From the NCBI RefSeq assembly GCF_018271975.1, contig NZ_JAGUCN010000011.1:62001-126000 (forward strand): a stretch of DNA of 64,000 nucleotides, read 5' to 3'. Within the stretch, counting starts at the first letter, position 1, and the number at the start of each line of letters is the position of its first letter. Positions 25,579 to 34,414 of this stretch are shown one piece after another. The notes under the pieces are model-generated. The model was not told where the DNA came from, did not search any database, and worked only from the letters and a program-made list of their open reading frames with translations. Source of the DNA: Carboxylicivirga mesophila. GTDB lineage: Bacteria; Bacteroidota; Bacteroidia; Bacteroidales; Marinilabiliaceae. A program made the translations under genes and the position numbers.

Positions 25579-26637
25579 TTAAAAAGGCGTATTCATATGC
25601 ACTTCACCATCATCACCAATGGCCGCGTACACATCTGCTTTTAAGTATTTAGTGTACATACCTATCGTTTCTGTCTTTTCATAGTTGCCCTTAACGGCTC
25701 CATTCCATTTACCAGCCGGATCGAGTACCATAAATTCAGTTTCGTTAGAACCTACCAAAACGATTTGGTGCAAATAATCAACATTACGGAAGTTACCATG
25801 CACAATTACCGGAGAACCATTATTAATGGCCTCTTCAATAGCTTCATATGTCCCTGTTGTTGTACCTTCTAACACTTTAGGACCACCATACCATGGGGCT
25901 TCAGTATTATAAACTTCATTCACCTCATCTACTGTTTGCGCAAAAATTGGAGATGACAATTGGGTCACATAATACCAGGTAACAAAATCAACATCATGAA
26001 CTGCAATATTGCCTCCCATATCATTTTGAAAATTGGCATTATCAGGATCGAATCCATAAAAATTCATGACCATATTTAAAGCCGAATAACCTGCTGAATG
26101 CTCAGCCTCAAAACCTTGAGCCGACCAGCTTCCGTTATTCCACATATAAAAATATGGCAAACCACCAATAACATTTTTAAACTCTACCACCTGAAATTCA
26201 GCAACAAATCGCTCCTGAGATGTGCCGTTCTGCGTATAAAAATCGGCGAGCAGTTGCACTTTCTTATCCAACAAATCAGATGGTATTGTATAGCTCATAT
26301 CTACCTTGTAATGCAACTCTTCTGCTACATATTCATAATCAGATGGAGCATACTCTTTCACCTTTGTCTTTTGACTCACTTCGCCGCTTGTTGGATCAAC
26401 AATTGCAGTACTTAACTCAATAAACGTTACTTCATTGCCATTATGCACCTTAAATGGCACTACAAACTCCAGCTCCGTTCCATCCAGATATGTTGACTTT
26501 AACATTTCACCATCCGAATCAACAACCGGCATCCAACTAATTGGGTAATAACGATTGATTGTTTCGTCATTATCACACGACTGAAACAGTCCCATAACCA
26601 TCATTACCAGACCGAATAACAATACATTTCTTTTCAT
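25579..26637 (-). CDS. C39-like papain-fold lipoprotein without catalytic Cys
   Basis: A 352-residue lipoprotein (GLFQSC, Cys20). The C-terminal half resembles the peptidase C39-like (C39_2) fold: AGYSALNMVMNFYG stands where the family has CGPASLAMVLNYYG, then VIVHGNF, LHQIVLVGSN with the expected His, and LDPAG for the Asn/Asp position. The catalytic Cys position is Ala/Ser, and the only Cys in the whole protein is the lipidated Cys20, so cysteine-protease activity is not possible. It may be a surface peptide-binding protein feeding SusCD. It sits between the M23 gene and susC in the same operon. Confidence 0.72.
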   Translation of the reverse strand: MKRNVLLFGLVMMVMGLFQSCDNDETINRYYPISWMPVVDSDGEMLKSTYLDGTELEFVVPFKVHNGNEVTFIELSTAIVDPTSGEVSQKTKVKEYAPSDYEYVAEELHYKVDMSYTIPSDLLDKKVQLLADFYTQNGTSQERFVAEFQVVEFKNVIGGLPYFYMWNNGSWSAQGFEAEHSAGYSALNMVMNFYGFDPDNANFQNDMGGNIAVHDVDFVTWYYVTQLSSPIFAQTVDEVNEVYNTEAPWYGGPKVLEGTTTGTYEAIEEAINNGSPVIVHGNFRNVDYLHQIVLVGSNETEFMVLDPAGKWNGAVKGNYEKTETIGMYTKYLKADVYAAIGDDGEVHMNTPF

Positions 26638-26673
26638 AGATTTTGATTTTGCATTAGATAAATTGGAAATTAT

Positions 26674-27579
26674 TTAACTCATAAACTTTCGTGTAAAACT
26701 TAGCTTAGTGGTTACAATCCGGCAGATTAACGGCTGCTGGCGTGCTAAAAAAGGCAGGCGATAGACACTATTGGCATTACATCCAGACACTACAACTTCA
26801 TAAAGTTTTCTGCCTAAAGCATCATACAGCTCGATGCACTTTACTTGTCCCAGCTTATGCATTGCAGGCATCTCAACGGTTATATGTTCTGCATTTCTTT
26901 CATGATACACTACCACCTTAGCCGTATCTTCAGCCAGTTCATCATCAATGCCTGTCCTTTTTTTATAATTAAGCTGTGATGGATTATAGACATAGTCGAA
27001 ATTTTGAGACATGCCGCATGGATCAAATAACTGCGTGCGCGTTCCTACTTCAAAGTGTAAATGACGCAACTCACTTCGTCCTGAATTACCCATCTCACCA
27101 ATCAGCTGCTCTCCAAACACGACATCTCCCACTTTAACCTGCACCGTTCCTTTGCGCAAATGCGCATATCTCGAATAAATTGAGCCATGTTTAATAACCA
27201 CATGATTTCCCCAACCAGCTCCGCACTCACGGCTGTAATTGTTGTGGGCAAACAAACTGCTTTCTGGACATCCTTCGCGCACATAAACCACCTCTCCTGC
27301 ACCTATTGAGTGCACATAAACGTGTGGTTGCTCCTTGTTTTCATGTACATAATCTACACCTTCATGTGAAGCTTTACTGCCGACACTCCCGCCAAAAGCC
27401 ACCAAGCGCGTGTAGTCTGCCGGAAAAAACCAATCCATTTCCTTTGCATCAACAGGCAATGTAGAGCCAGTCACTTGTGCCGGCCCAGGATCCTCTACCG
27501 AAGAAATCACTTTATCACATTGTGCAGCAGTGCCCAAACTCGTTAATACGATTAATATCAGCGTATAAAAAATTTTCAT
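26674..27579 (-). CDS. secreted M23 (LytM-type) murein endopeptidase
   Basis: A 301-residue protein with an N-terminal signal peptide ending near TAAQ. The M23 zinc-site residues are intact: H72 and D76 in ASHEGVDY, H140 in YAHL, H173 and H175 in HLHFEVG, together with GAGEVVYV and GNHVVIKHG. A C-terminal extension of about 110 residues ends in a beta-rich segment similar to secretion/anchoring tails but without a clear T9SS signature. M23 enzymes cut peptide cross-links in peptidoglycan. It starts 3 bases after the flavo-Fe/S gene and is the clearest cell-wall hydrolase of this operon. Confidence 0.9.
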   Translation of the reverse strand: MKIFYTLILIVLTSLGTAAQCDKVISSVEDPGPAQVTGSTLPVDAKEMDWFFPADYTRLVAFGGSVGSKASHEGVDYVHENKEQPHVYVHSIGAGEVVYVREGCPESSLFAHNNYSRECGAGWGNHVVIKHGSIYSRYAHLRKGTVQVKVGDVVFGEQLIGEMGNSGRSELRHLHFEVGTRTQLFDPCGMSQNFDYVYNPSQLNYKKRTGIDDELAEDTAKVVVYHERNAEHITVEMPAMHKLGQVKCIELYDALGRKLYEVVVSGCNANSVYRLPFLARQQPLICRIVTTKLSFTRKFMS

Positions 27580-27582
27580 TGA

Positions 27583-30429
27583 TTATCTGTTTTGAGTTAA
27601 GTTTTCAGTCGCCTTATCCACCAAATACAAGATGGACTGGTACGTCAGGCCACTATGCACCGACAGTCCTATCTCACAAGTACGGCTGGTGCTATAGCCA
27701 GCCACTGCTCGTTCCGGCACTTCTTCTTTCAGGTAGCGCAAAGCTGATTTGTTTAATTCCGGCAGATTGAATCCTTTATCGCCTGCCCATCCGCAGCATC
27801 CCGTTTTTTCAGGCTTAATCACTTCTTTTGCGCACAGCTGAGCCAGTTGCACCAATTGCTCATCCAGTCCCATTTTAGTACTACTGCAAGTCACATGCAC
27901 CATCACCGTTTCATCCTTCTGCGTAAACTGCAGCTTATCTTTCAGAAAGCTTAAGGTGAATTCGATAGGCTCATACAGCTCTAATCGCGTATCCATCAAT
28001 TCTTTCATGCGCAACAAACAAGGGCTCATATCACACAAAACCGGATAACGACCATAATCAGATGCTTCCAATAAAGCATCCTCCAACTCTTTAAGTTTCA
28101 TCATTCCCTGTCCATGAAATCCTTTGCTGTCGAATGACATTCCACAGCAAAGGCCGGACAGGTTCTCAGGATAAATTATTTCATAATCTGCTTTATTAAG
28201 CAGTCTTTTAGTCACCTTAGTTAGTGAATCTTTATCTTTCATACTGGCATCATTGCCCATCATGCGATTGATACAAGCCGGAAAGTACACCACCTTATGG
28301 TCTGACTTTACATCAGATACCACATCAACTCTTGCTGCCGCATGTGGCATATACCGGTTCCAGAGAGGCACATTTCGACCAGAAACTTTATGCACAAAAT
28401 GGCCTCCTTTTTCCATTACTGTTAACGGCAATACCTTCTGCAGTGCGCCAACAGCACCTAAAGCTCCCTTAACAACTGCACTGGTTCCCCCATAATGATT
28501 GGCTATATAAGTGGCCACAGTATTTGACAAGCGACTTTTTGATTCAAATCGTAAGTCTTTAATTAGCTTACCGGTATTAATCCCAACCGGACAATTAAGT
28601 GCACATAAGCCATCGGTTGCACAACTTTCTTCGCCCTTATACGCGAATGCTTTAGCAAGTGCCTTCATATCTTTCTGTGATATTTCTGAAGCATCAGCGT
28701 TCAAAGCACGGAAAACAGTAATGCGCTGTCGAGGTGTTAATGTTAAATCACGCGATGGACAACTGCTCTCGCAAAAACCACATTCGATGCAGGCATCAAC
28801 CAAGGGGTGACTTTGAGGCAGCTGCTTAATATTTTTAGTATAAATCTCCGGATCGTCATTAATTAAAACGCCAGGATTTAGAATATTCAGCGGATCAATC
28901 GCGCGTTTTACCCGCCTCATCAATTCATATATCACATGTCCCCATTCATATTCAACAAATGGCGCCATATTACGACCTGTTCCATGCTCGGCTTTTAGGC
29001 TCCCGGTAAACTGATGCACAACCAACTTAACCAAGGCATGCATAAACAGCTTATAGTTATCCATCTGCCAGTCCTGGCCGAAATCAGGCATTACTAAAAA
29101 GTGTATATTCCCGTCGAGCAAGTGGCCCCACATTACTGAGCCTGCGTAATGGTGCTTATCCAGTAAATTTTGTAAAGCCGGCAAAGCCTCAGCCAGCACC
29201 TCACCCGGAAAAGCCACATCTTCGATGATGCAGGTTGTACCACTTGGGCGTGTGGCTGCAGCCGAGGTAAATAGCCCCTTACGCACTTTCCAAAATGTAT
29301 TGTAATCCTTAGCATTATCAGTGAAGTTGATAGGAAACAGCTTTTGAATCCCTGATAATTTAGCCAGAATTTCCTCCTGATGGCCTTTTAAATCCGCTTC
29401 ACTTGTTGCTGCCGTCTCCACCAACAGAGCAGCCGCCCCATCTGGTAATTCTTTCAGCTCAGAAGGTAAGCCATCAACATCCTCCACTGCCCGTAACGCA
29501 TTGCGATCCATTAGCTCTGCTGCGCTGACACAACAACTTCTTAAAGGAATAATACACTTTGCCGCTTCCTGAATATTGGGCAAGAAGATTAATGCACAAC
29601 TTTTATGTGCTTCATCAGGAATCGTGCGCATGGTCACTTCCGAAATAAACCCTAAAGTTCCTTCTGAACCCACCATGAGATGCATTAAAATATCAATCGG
29701 ATCATCAAAATCCACAAAGGCATTCATCCCATAGCCAGTGGTGTTTTTCAGCTGATATTTAGACTGAATCTTAGCATACACCTCCGAATCATTTTCAAGC
29801 TGTTGCTTTATACAAAGCAATTCATCCAATAATTCCTTATGCGTTTCCTGGAAGTTCTGACGACTAGCCGCATCATCAGTCACCAACAGGGTACCATCAG
29901 CCATCACTATGCGCATGGATCCAATGGTATTGTAGCTGTTTGTGATGATTCCATAACTGGCACCACTGGCATTATTAGCCACAATTCCGCCTATTTTGGC
30001 CGAATTAATTGAAGCCGGACTAGGCCCAATTTTATAGCCATACCTGGCCAGCTGTGCATTGGCAAAACCACCTCTTACACCGGGCTGAACTTTTATACGC
30101 TTGCCATCATCCAGTATATTCAGCTGACTAAATTCAGGCCCAATCTCTACCAGCACCGAATCGGTAATTGTTTGACCCGATAAGCTCGTACCGCCTGCCT
30201 TAAATGTGATGGCCACAAAATGGCTACTTGCAGCTTTTATCACGTCCTGTAACTCCAATTCAGAGTTAACCAGCACCACCAACTGTGGCACCAAACGGTA
30301 AAAACCTGCATCCGTCCCTTTGGCATAGCGATCGATATATCGGCTAAACACCTGATCTTTGCCCAATTCACGGACAATCTGCCTTTTAAAAAATTCTATG
30401 TTACCTTTCGTGCCCATTCTTTCTATCAC
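27583..30429 (-). CDS. FAD- and Fe-S-binding D-lactate dehydrogenase-type oxidoreductase
   Basis: A 948-residue protein with, in order, a VAO/PCMH FAD-binding domain (about 45-250; FKAGGTSLSGQT, KIGGIVANNASGASYG), FAD-linked oxidase C-terminal domain (about 250-520), a 4Fe-4S pair (CIECGFCESSCPSRD, CATDGLCALNCP, near 550-620), and two CCG domains (LCCGMSF, GCCGWAGDKG) as in GlpC/LutA. This architecture is that of D-lactate and other D-2-hydroxyacid dehydrogenases. D-lactate is the second product of MurQ, encoded 18 kb away under what appears to be the same operator, so D-lactate is the favoured substrate. It overlaps the epimerase stop by 4 bases. The related 2-hydroxyglutarate enzyme (YdiJ) is the alternative. 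Confidence 0.85.
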   Translation of the reverse strand: MIERMGTKGNIEFFKRQIVRELGKDQVFSRYIDRYAKGTDAGFYRLVPQLVVLVNSELELQDVIKAASSHFVAITFKAGGTSLSGQTITDSVLVEIGPEFSQLNILDDGKRIKVQPGVRGGFANAQLARYGYKIGPSPASINSAKIGGIVANNASGASYGIITNSYNTIGSMRIVMADGTLLVTDDAASRQNFQETHKELLDELLCIKQQLENDSEVYAKIQSKYQLKNTTGYGMNAFVDFDDPIDILMHLMVGSEGTLGFISEVTMRTIPDEAHKSCALIFLPNIQEAAKCIIPLRSCCVSAAELMDRNALRAVEDVDGLPSELKELPDGAAALLVETAATSEADLKGHQEEILAKLSGIQKLFPINFTDNAKDYNTFWKVRKGLFTSAAATRPSGTTCIIEDVAFPGEVLAEALPALQNLLDKHHYAGSVMWGHLLDGNIHFLVMPDFGQDWQMDNYKLFMHALVKLVVHQFTGSLKAEHGTGRNMAPFVEYEWGHVIYELMRRVKRAIDPLNILNPGVLINDDPEIYTKNIKQLPQSHPLVDACIECGFCESSCPSRDLTLTPRQRITVFRALNADASEISQKDMKALAKAFAYKGEESCATDGLCALNCPVGINTGKLIKDLRFESKSRLSNTVATYIANHYGGTSAVVKGALGAVGALQKVLPLTVMEKGGHFVHKVSGRNVPLWNRYMPHAAARVDVVSDVKSDHKVVYFPACINRMMGNDASMKDKDSLTKVTKRLLNKADYEIIYPENLSGLCCGMSFDSKGFHGQGMMKLKELEDALLEASDYGRYPVLCDMSPCLLRMKELMDTRLELYEPIEFTLSFLKDKLQFTQKDETVMVHVTCSSTKMGLDEQLVQLAQLCAKEVIKPEKTGCCGWAGDKGFNLPELNKSALRYLKEEVPERAVAGYSTSRTCEIGLSVHSGLTYQSILYLVDKATENLTQNR

Positions 30430-31568
30430 AATTTGACAACACCAATTCCGGGGCGATCATTTAATGTCACTTTACCATTAATCACTTTGACACCATCAAA
30501 CACATCATTTGATATCAGCAGATTTCCGTCTAAATCAGCCCAGTCAACCAGTGGCGATATTTGTGAGGCGGCAGAAATAGCGCACGAAGTGGCAGTCATA
30601 CATCCAATCATCACCTTCATATCCATGGCACGAGCCAAGGTCATCATCTTACGGGCCGCCCGTAAGCCACCACACTTCATCAGCTTAATATTTATACCTG
30701 AGTAAATGCCGTTTAATGGCAACACATCTTCCACCGTTTGCAAGGCCTCGTCGGCAATAGTTGGCAGCGGACTGTTTTCCGTCAGCCAGGCCATATCATC
30801 CCGGGCATCCTTAGCTTTTGACATGGGCTGCTCTACAAAAACTACCCCTTGTTCTTTCAGCCAATGTATCATATCCAGAGCGGCATGCTTATCTTTCCAG
30901 CCCTGGTTAACATCTACGCATAAAGGTTTATCAGTAATGGAACGAATCGTATTGATCATCTCTTTATCGTTCCCTCCGCCCAGTTTCACTTTTAGGATAT
31001 TATATGGCGATGCCTCGACCACTTTTTCCCTTACTACATTAGCTGTATCAATACCAATGGTAAAGCTGGTGTTGGGGCTTTTATCCGGGTCCAATCCCCA
31101 TATTTTATGCAGTGGTTGCCCCACCAGCTTGCCTAATAAATCGTGCAAAGCAATATCAAGCGAAGCTTTAGCTGCGTAATTCCCAGGCATCACCCCATCC
31201 ACATACGCCAATATATCTTCCAATAAAAACGGGCTCTCAAACCGCTCCAGGTTCAGCAATGACAAAAACTTAGCAGCCGTTTCATGCGATTCACCTAAAT
31301 ACGGTGGCATTGACGCCTCTCCAAATCCCACCACACCATCATACTCTATCTCAACTAACATTACCGGTGTAGTAGTCCTTGAATTGGAGGCAATGGTGAA
31401 AGTATGCTTTAGCTGTAAATCGTAAGCTTTATAGCGCAGCTTCATTTTAGCGCCCCAAAGCGGATTCCCTTTCGCCTTGCCTGAGCCACAAGAGCCCTGT
31501 GTTCCTCCAAGCAGAGCAGCTCCAGCCAGTAAGCCAGTATTTTTTAGAAAAATTCTTCTGGTATTCAT
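30426..31568 (-). CDS. exported L-Ala-D/L-Glu (dipeptide) epimerase, enolase superfamily
   Basis: A 380-residue protein. The N-terminus TRRIFLKN followed by GLLAGAALLGG is a strong twin-arginine signal, so the enzyme appears to be exported folded to the periplasm. The mature part is a muconate-lactonizing-subgroup enolase-family enzyme: KVK at 193-195, metal ligands D219 (VDVNQGW), E246 (VEQPM) and D273 (IADEA), and the second catalytic Lys in IKLMKCGG near 295-298, a combination typical of L-Ala-D/L-Glu epimerases that act on murein dipeptide. It follows the NlpC/P60 gene, as ykfC/ykfB are paired in Bacillus. Confidence 0.87.
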   Translation of the reverse strand: MNTRRIFLKNTGLLAGAALLGGTQGSCGSGKAKGNPLWGAKMKLRYKAYDLQLKHTFTIASNSRTTTPVMLVEIEYDGVVGFGEASMPPYLGESHETAAKFLSLLNLERFESPFLLEDILAYVDGVMPGNYAAKASLDIALHDLLGKLVGQPLHKIWGLDPDKSPNTSFTIGIDTANVVREKVVEASPYNILKVKLGGGNDKEMINTIRSITDKPLCVDVNQGWKDKHAALDMIHWLKEQGVVFVEQPMSKAKDARDDMAWLTENSPLPTIADEALQTVEDVLPLNGIYSGINIKLMKCGGLRAARKMMTLARAMDMKVMIGCMTATSCAISAASQISPLVDWADLDGNLLISNDVFDGVKVINGKVTLNDRPGIGVVKL

Positions 31569-31655
31569 TACTAATTCCCCTTATTTATCATTCACATACC
31601 AAGGATGCTGATTGACAGGCATCAATCCTTCCCCAGGTTTTTGTCCGATATAGCG

Positions 31656-32735
31656 CTAAGCTCCCAACCAGGATGCTCTGCGGTAACCACTGTAGTTCTC
31701 CCGCGTTTCATCCAAACTATTAACCTTTACACGACCCGACGAATGAATAAACTCTGTATCACCAATATACATCCCGACGTGTGTTACCTTTTTCGATTCT
31801 GCATCGCCAAAGAATAGCAAATCACCCACTTGCAAAGCTTCCACCTGTAGTGGTACAGGTTGACCATATTTGATTTGCTGAGAAGCATCACGCGCTAAAA
31901 TGTAGCCATTCAAAAAGTAAATGTTCTTGAGAAAACCGGAGCAATCAACTGCTTTTGAGGAAGTTCCGCCCCACAGATAAGGCAAGCCCATGAACTCTTT
32001 TGATACTTCAATAAGTTTCTCCCCTTTTAAAGCCGGTAAGTCACCCGTCATATCAAACTCCCTGACGATATCCGATTCGACCGATCCGCTTCGTCCATCG
32101 GGCAGTGTTATGATCACCTTATCTTTCTGCTTCTCCACCACGGTCAGCAGGCTCCCTTTAACCAAATCTGAAACATGATGACCAAATCCATCTTCCAACC
32201 AACCATCACTTAAAACGAGCACCCGCTTGGCAGAACGCCATGCATCGAACTCTGCTTCATTCATAAATGCCAGAGAAGAATTATTGGTCCAGGCGATATA
32301 GCCATCAGGTGATTGCACAAGGCTCCAACCTCCTTTTTGCTTCAGAATCCTTACCGGCGTTCCCATGATGGTTTGTGACACCAACTGCGCCGAATGCTTT
32401 GGCTCATCCCGTAAATTGGCAAGACTCAAAGTTGTAACGGCCCATTTTTTTTCGATGCTGGAGATGGGCAACACCACAAGGCTATCTATCAACTTATCTG
32501 TTTGCCCTAATTTTGCAAGTAATTCGTCTTTGGCCTCAGCTATAGTAGTTTCGCCTTTCACAAGCAAAGTACCTTGAGAATACACTAACTCAACATCAAA
32601 GACATCCACTCTTGAATCAGGCACCCATTTGGCTTCTACCTGCTCTATTATCAACCCCTGTTTGACTGTAGCTTTTTCACAAGCATACAAAAGAACAATA
32701 ACAGCTAATGAAAGAAGTAAAAGATTTTTTTTCAT
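31656..32735 (-). CDS. NlpC/P60 (C40) murein peptidase lipoprotein, YkfC-like
   Basis: A 359-residue lipoprotein (LLYAC, Cys19). SH3-like regions (about 95-225: LANLRDEPKHSAQLV; SDGWLEDGFGHHVS) precede an NlpC/P60 domain with C265 (DCSGF), H319 (THVGMYIG) and H331. The arrangement matches YkfC-type gamma-D-glutamyl-diaminoacid endopeptidases, which release L-Ala-D-Glu from muropeptides; the next gene encodes the matching dipeptide epimerase. First gene of the eight-gene minus-strand operon; a promoter and the shared operator motif lie directly upstream. Confidence 0.9.
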   Translation of the reverse strand: MKKNLLLLSLAVIVLLYACEKATVKQGLIIEQVEAKWVPDSRVDVFDVELVYSQGTLLVKGETTIAEAKDELLAKLGQTDKLIDSLVVLPISSIEKKWAVTTLSLANLRDEPKHSAQLVSQTIMGTPVRILKQKGGWSLVQSPDGYIAWTNNSSLAFMNEAEFDAWRSAKRVLVLSDGWLEDGFGHHVSDLVKGSLLTVVEKQKDKVIITLPDGRSGSVESDIVREFDMTGDLPALKGEKLIEVSKEFMGLPYLWGGTSSKAVDCSGFLKNIYFLNGYILARDASQQIKYGQPVPLQVEALQVGDLLFFGDAESKKVTHVGMYIGDTEFIHSSGRVKVNSLDETRENYSGYRRASWLGA

Positions 32736-32746
32736 TTTATTAGGTA

Positions 32747-32768
32747 TGTTGTATTACATCTTACACAT
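32747..32768. promoter_or_regulatory. GntR-type operator copy 1 (NlpC/P60 operon)
   Basis: This copy of the four-fold motif reads TGTTGTA-TTACATCT-TACACAT. It sits between the -7 box and the start codon, where the transcription start is expected, a repressor-like position. See the copies at 34346, 47974 and 50632. Confidence 0.6.
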
Positions 32769-32770
32769 GT

Positions 32771-32801
32771 CAAAATTAGAAATTGTTTTAACAAATTCAA
32801 A
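32771..32801 (-). promoter_or_regulatory. predicted promoter of the NlpC/P60-to-SusD operon
   Basis: On the minus strand TTTG (32801-32798), 19 bases of spacer and TAATTTTG (32778-32771) match the Bacteroidota promoter consensus TTTG-N19-TAnnTTTG exactly. Confidence 0.75.
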
Positions 32802-32882
32802 CAAAGTTTGATATTTTTATAACATATATGACATATTAATCCTGAAACGCAAACACACCTAGGAAAAACGGTTAATAATTAG

Positions 32883-34304
32883 CTAAAGCAGAGTGAGTTC
32901 ATAAGTCCATTGATTGAAGTAAATATTCCCACCAGACCACTCAAGCTCACCTCGCTGAAAATCCCACGGCTCACTTCTCATAAACCGCTTAATCGGATGA
33001 AAATCAGCACCAATATCATCATTAATAATGAGTCTATAAGCATCAATACCACTGATATAAAACTCTTTAATACGCTCATCATCTGACTTTTGCAAGCTAA
33101 AAGACATATCTAGCGGTACCCAACCAACGCCCTGATAATATACTTCGCACCAATCATGCAGATTAATAGCATCCGGATGCAACATCCAGCCACTTTGCCA
33201 TTTAACCGGAATACCTTTATAGCGCACCATGGCCATGAACAGCAAGGTTTGCATACCACAATCACCCTTCCTGTTATTCAGCACATACCTGGGAATATCA
33301 GGCATGATTGCATACTCAAGAGCACCCGCCCATGGAATATTTTCATCAATCCAGTAGTACAACCTTTTCACCACTTCATGAGGTCGCACCTCATTACCAC
33401 AGATACTATCTGACAGCTGCATCATCTCCTTGCTAAATACAATATGAGGCGCCTGCTGTGCTGTATATTGTTTATAAAGAGTAGTTGACGTATCGTAGGG
33501 CAACACTTGCAACTTGCCCATATCATAATACTCAGCATATGATTGAAAATTATAGGCAACACTAAAAACAGTCTCCTTTCCGGCAATCGCTGGCTTCTCC
33601 ATGTAAATAGAACCGTGCACACACGAGTCATCTGCCAGCAGATAGGATGGCTCATAAACAGATACCAACTCCACATCGCGTTGACGCCCATGCGAAGTTT
33701 TAGGAAATGGCAGCCAGCAACGCACCATCTCACCTGCAGGTACGACATCAGCCTGCAAACGCACATCAAATTGCACTTCAAACACTTGAGGTTCGGCTAA
33801 AAAAGTATTGGCAGTATCAATTGCCCGAATCACTTCATTGGTGTGCACCAGGCAAAAACTATCCAGTGCAGCATCAATCAACCCATCTCCTTTGTTTAGC
33901 AACAAAGCCAGATTGGAAGCCGCCCTTTTAAAGTAACGTTTCTCACCATTAATTACTTTATATTCCAGCTTCCCATTGTGCTCCCACCCCTCTAACTCCT
34001 CTTGTGTATAATCATCATCAATGCGTGCATTCAACTGCTCACGAACAGCTCCTTCATCCAAACTAAATTCCAATTGTACCCTGTTGGCTATTTGCCTAAA
34101 CGAATCAAGCTTCATCCACAATTCAGAATACATTGGCACGGCATGCTGAGCAGAATCAACCCAAGTACTCAATGCTAATAACTGACCATTTTCCAGGAAT
34201 TGCTCTGGCTTACTCCAATCTGTTTCAACCTTTTGATTTGTATCATTAACACATCCGCTGCAAAAAGCAGCAAGAATTAAGAATATCATCAGAGTCTTTT
34301 GCAT
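32883..34304 (-). CDS. transglutaminase-like lipoprotein
   Basis: A 473-residue lipoprotein (FCSGC, Cys18). Residues 170-260 look beta-rich and residues 300-410 form a transglutaminase-like papain fold with an intact triad: C349 (KGDCGMQ), H383 (LHDWCEVYY) and D399 (VPLDMSF). Bacterial members are mostly proteases or amidases rather than cross-linkers. It is divergent from namZ with one shared operator between them, which links it to murein use; the substrate might be a peptide stem (inference). Its promoter is a full TTTG-N19-TACATTTG. Confidence 0.82.
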   Translation of the reverse strand: MQKTLMIFLILAAFCSGCVNDTNQKVETDWSKPEQFLENGQLLALSTWVDSAQHAVPMYSELWMKLDSFRQIANRVQLEFSLDEGAVREQLNARIDDDYTQEELEGWEHNGKLEYKVINGEKRYFKRAASNLALLLNKGDGLIDAALDSFCLVHTNEVIRAIDTANTFLAEPQVFEVQFDVRLQADVVPAGEMVRCWLPFPKTSHGRQRDVELVSVYEPSYLLADDSCVHGSIYMEKPAIAGKETVFSVAYNFQSYAEYYDMGKLQVLPYDTSTTLYKQYTAQQAPHIVFSKEMMQLSDSICGNEVRPHEVVKRLYYWIDENIPWAGALEYAIMPDIPRYVLNNRKGDCGMQTLLFMAMVRYKGIPVKWQSGWMLHPDAINLHDWCEVYYQGVGWVPLDMSFSLQKSDDERIKEFYISGIDAYRLIINDDIGADFHPIKRFMRSEPWDFQRGELEWSGGNIYFNQWTYELTLL

Positions 34305-34345
34305 AACTTAGCTCATTTAGTAGGAAAACAAAATATAGCGTCTAT

Positions 34346-34367
34346 ATTTGTATTACATATTACAAAT
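34346..34367. promoter_or_regulatory. GntR-type operator copy 2 (transglutaminase/namZ divergent promoter)
   Basis: The most symmetrical copy: ATTTGTA-N8-TACAAAT with centre TTACATAT, a perfect 7-base inverted repeat. It overlaps the -7 boxes of both divergent promoters: TATATTTG at 34343-34350 on plus and TACATTTG at 34370-34363 on minus. Confidence 0.7.
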
Positions 34368-34393
34368 GTATCAATCAAATAGATTTCCTCAAA
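34363..34393 (-). promoter_or_regulatory. predicted promoter of the transglutaminase-like gene
   Basis: Minus strand TTTG (34393-34390), 19-base spacer, TACATTTG (34370-34363). The match to the Bacteroidota consensus is complete; the -7 box is embedded in the operator palindrome. Confidence 0.75.
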
Positions 34394-34414
34394 TTCTTTT
34401 TAATATTTATTGCG

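Noticed and set aside
27477-27770. Plus-strand frames overlapping the M23 and flavo-Fe/S genes
   Set aside because: They are antisense shadows of genes with strong domain evidence.
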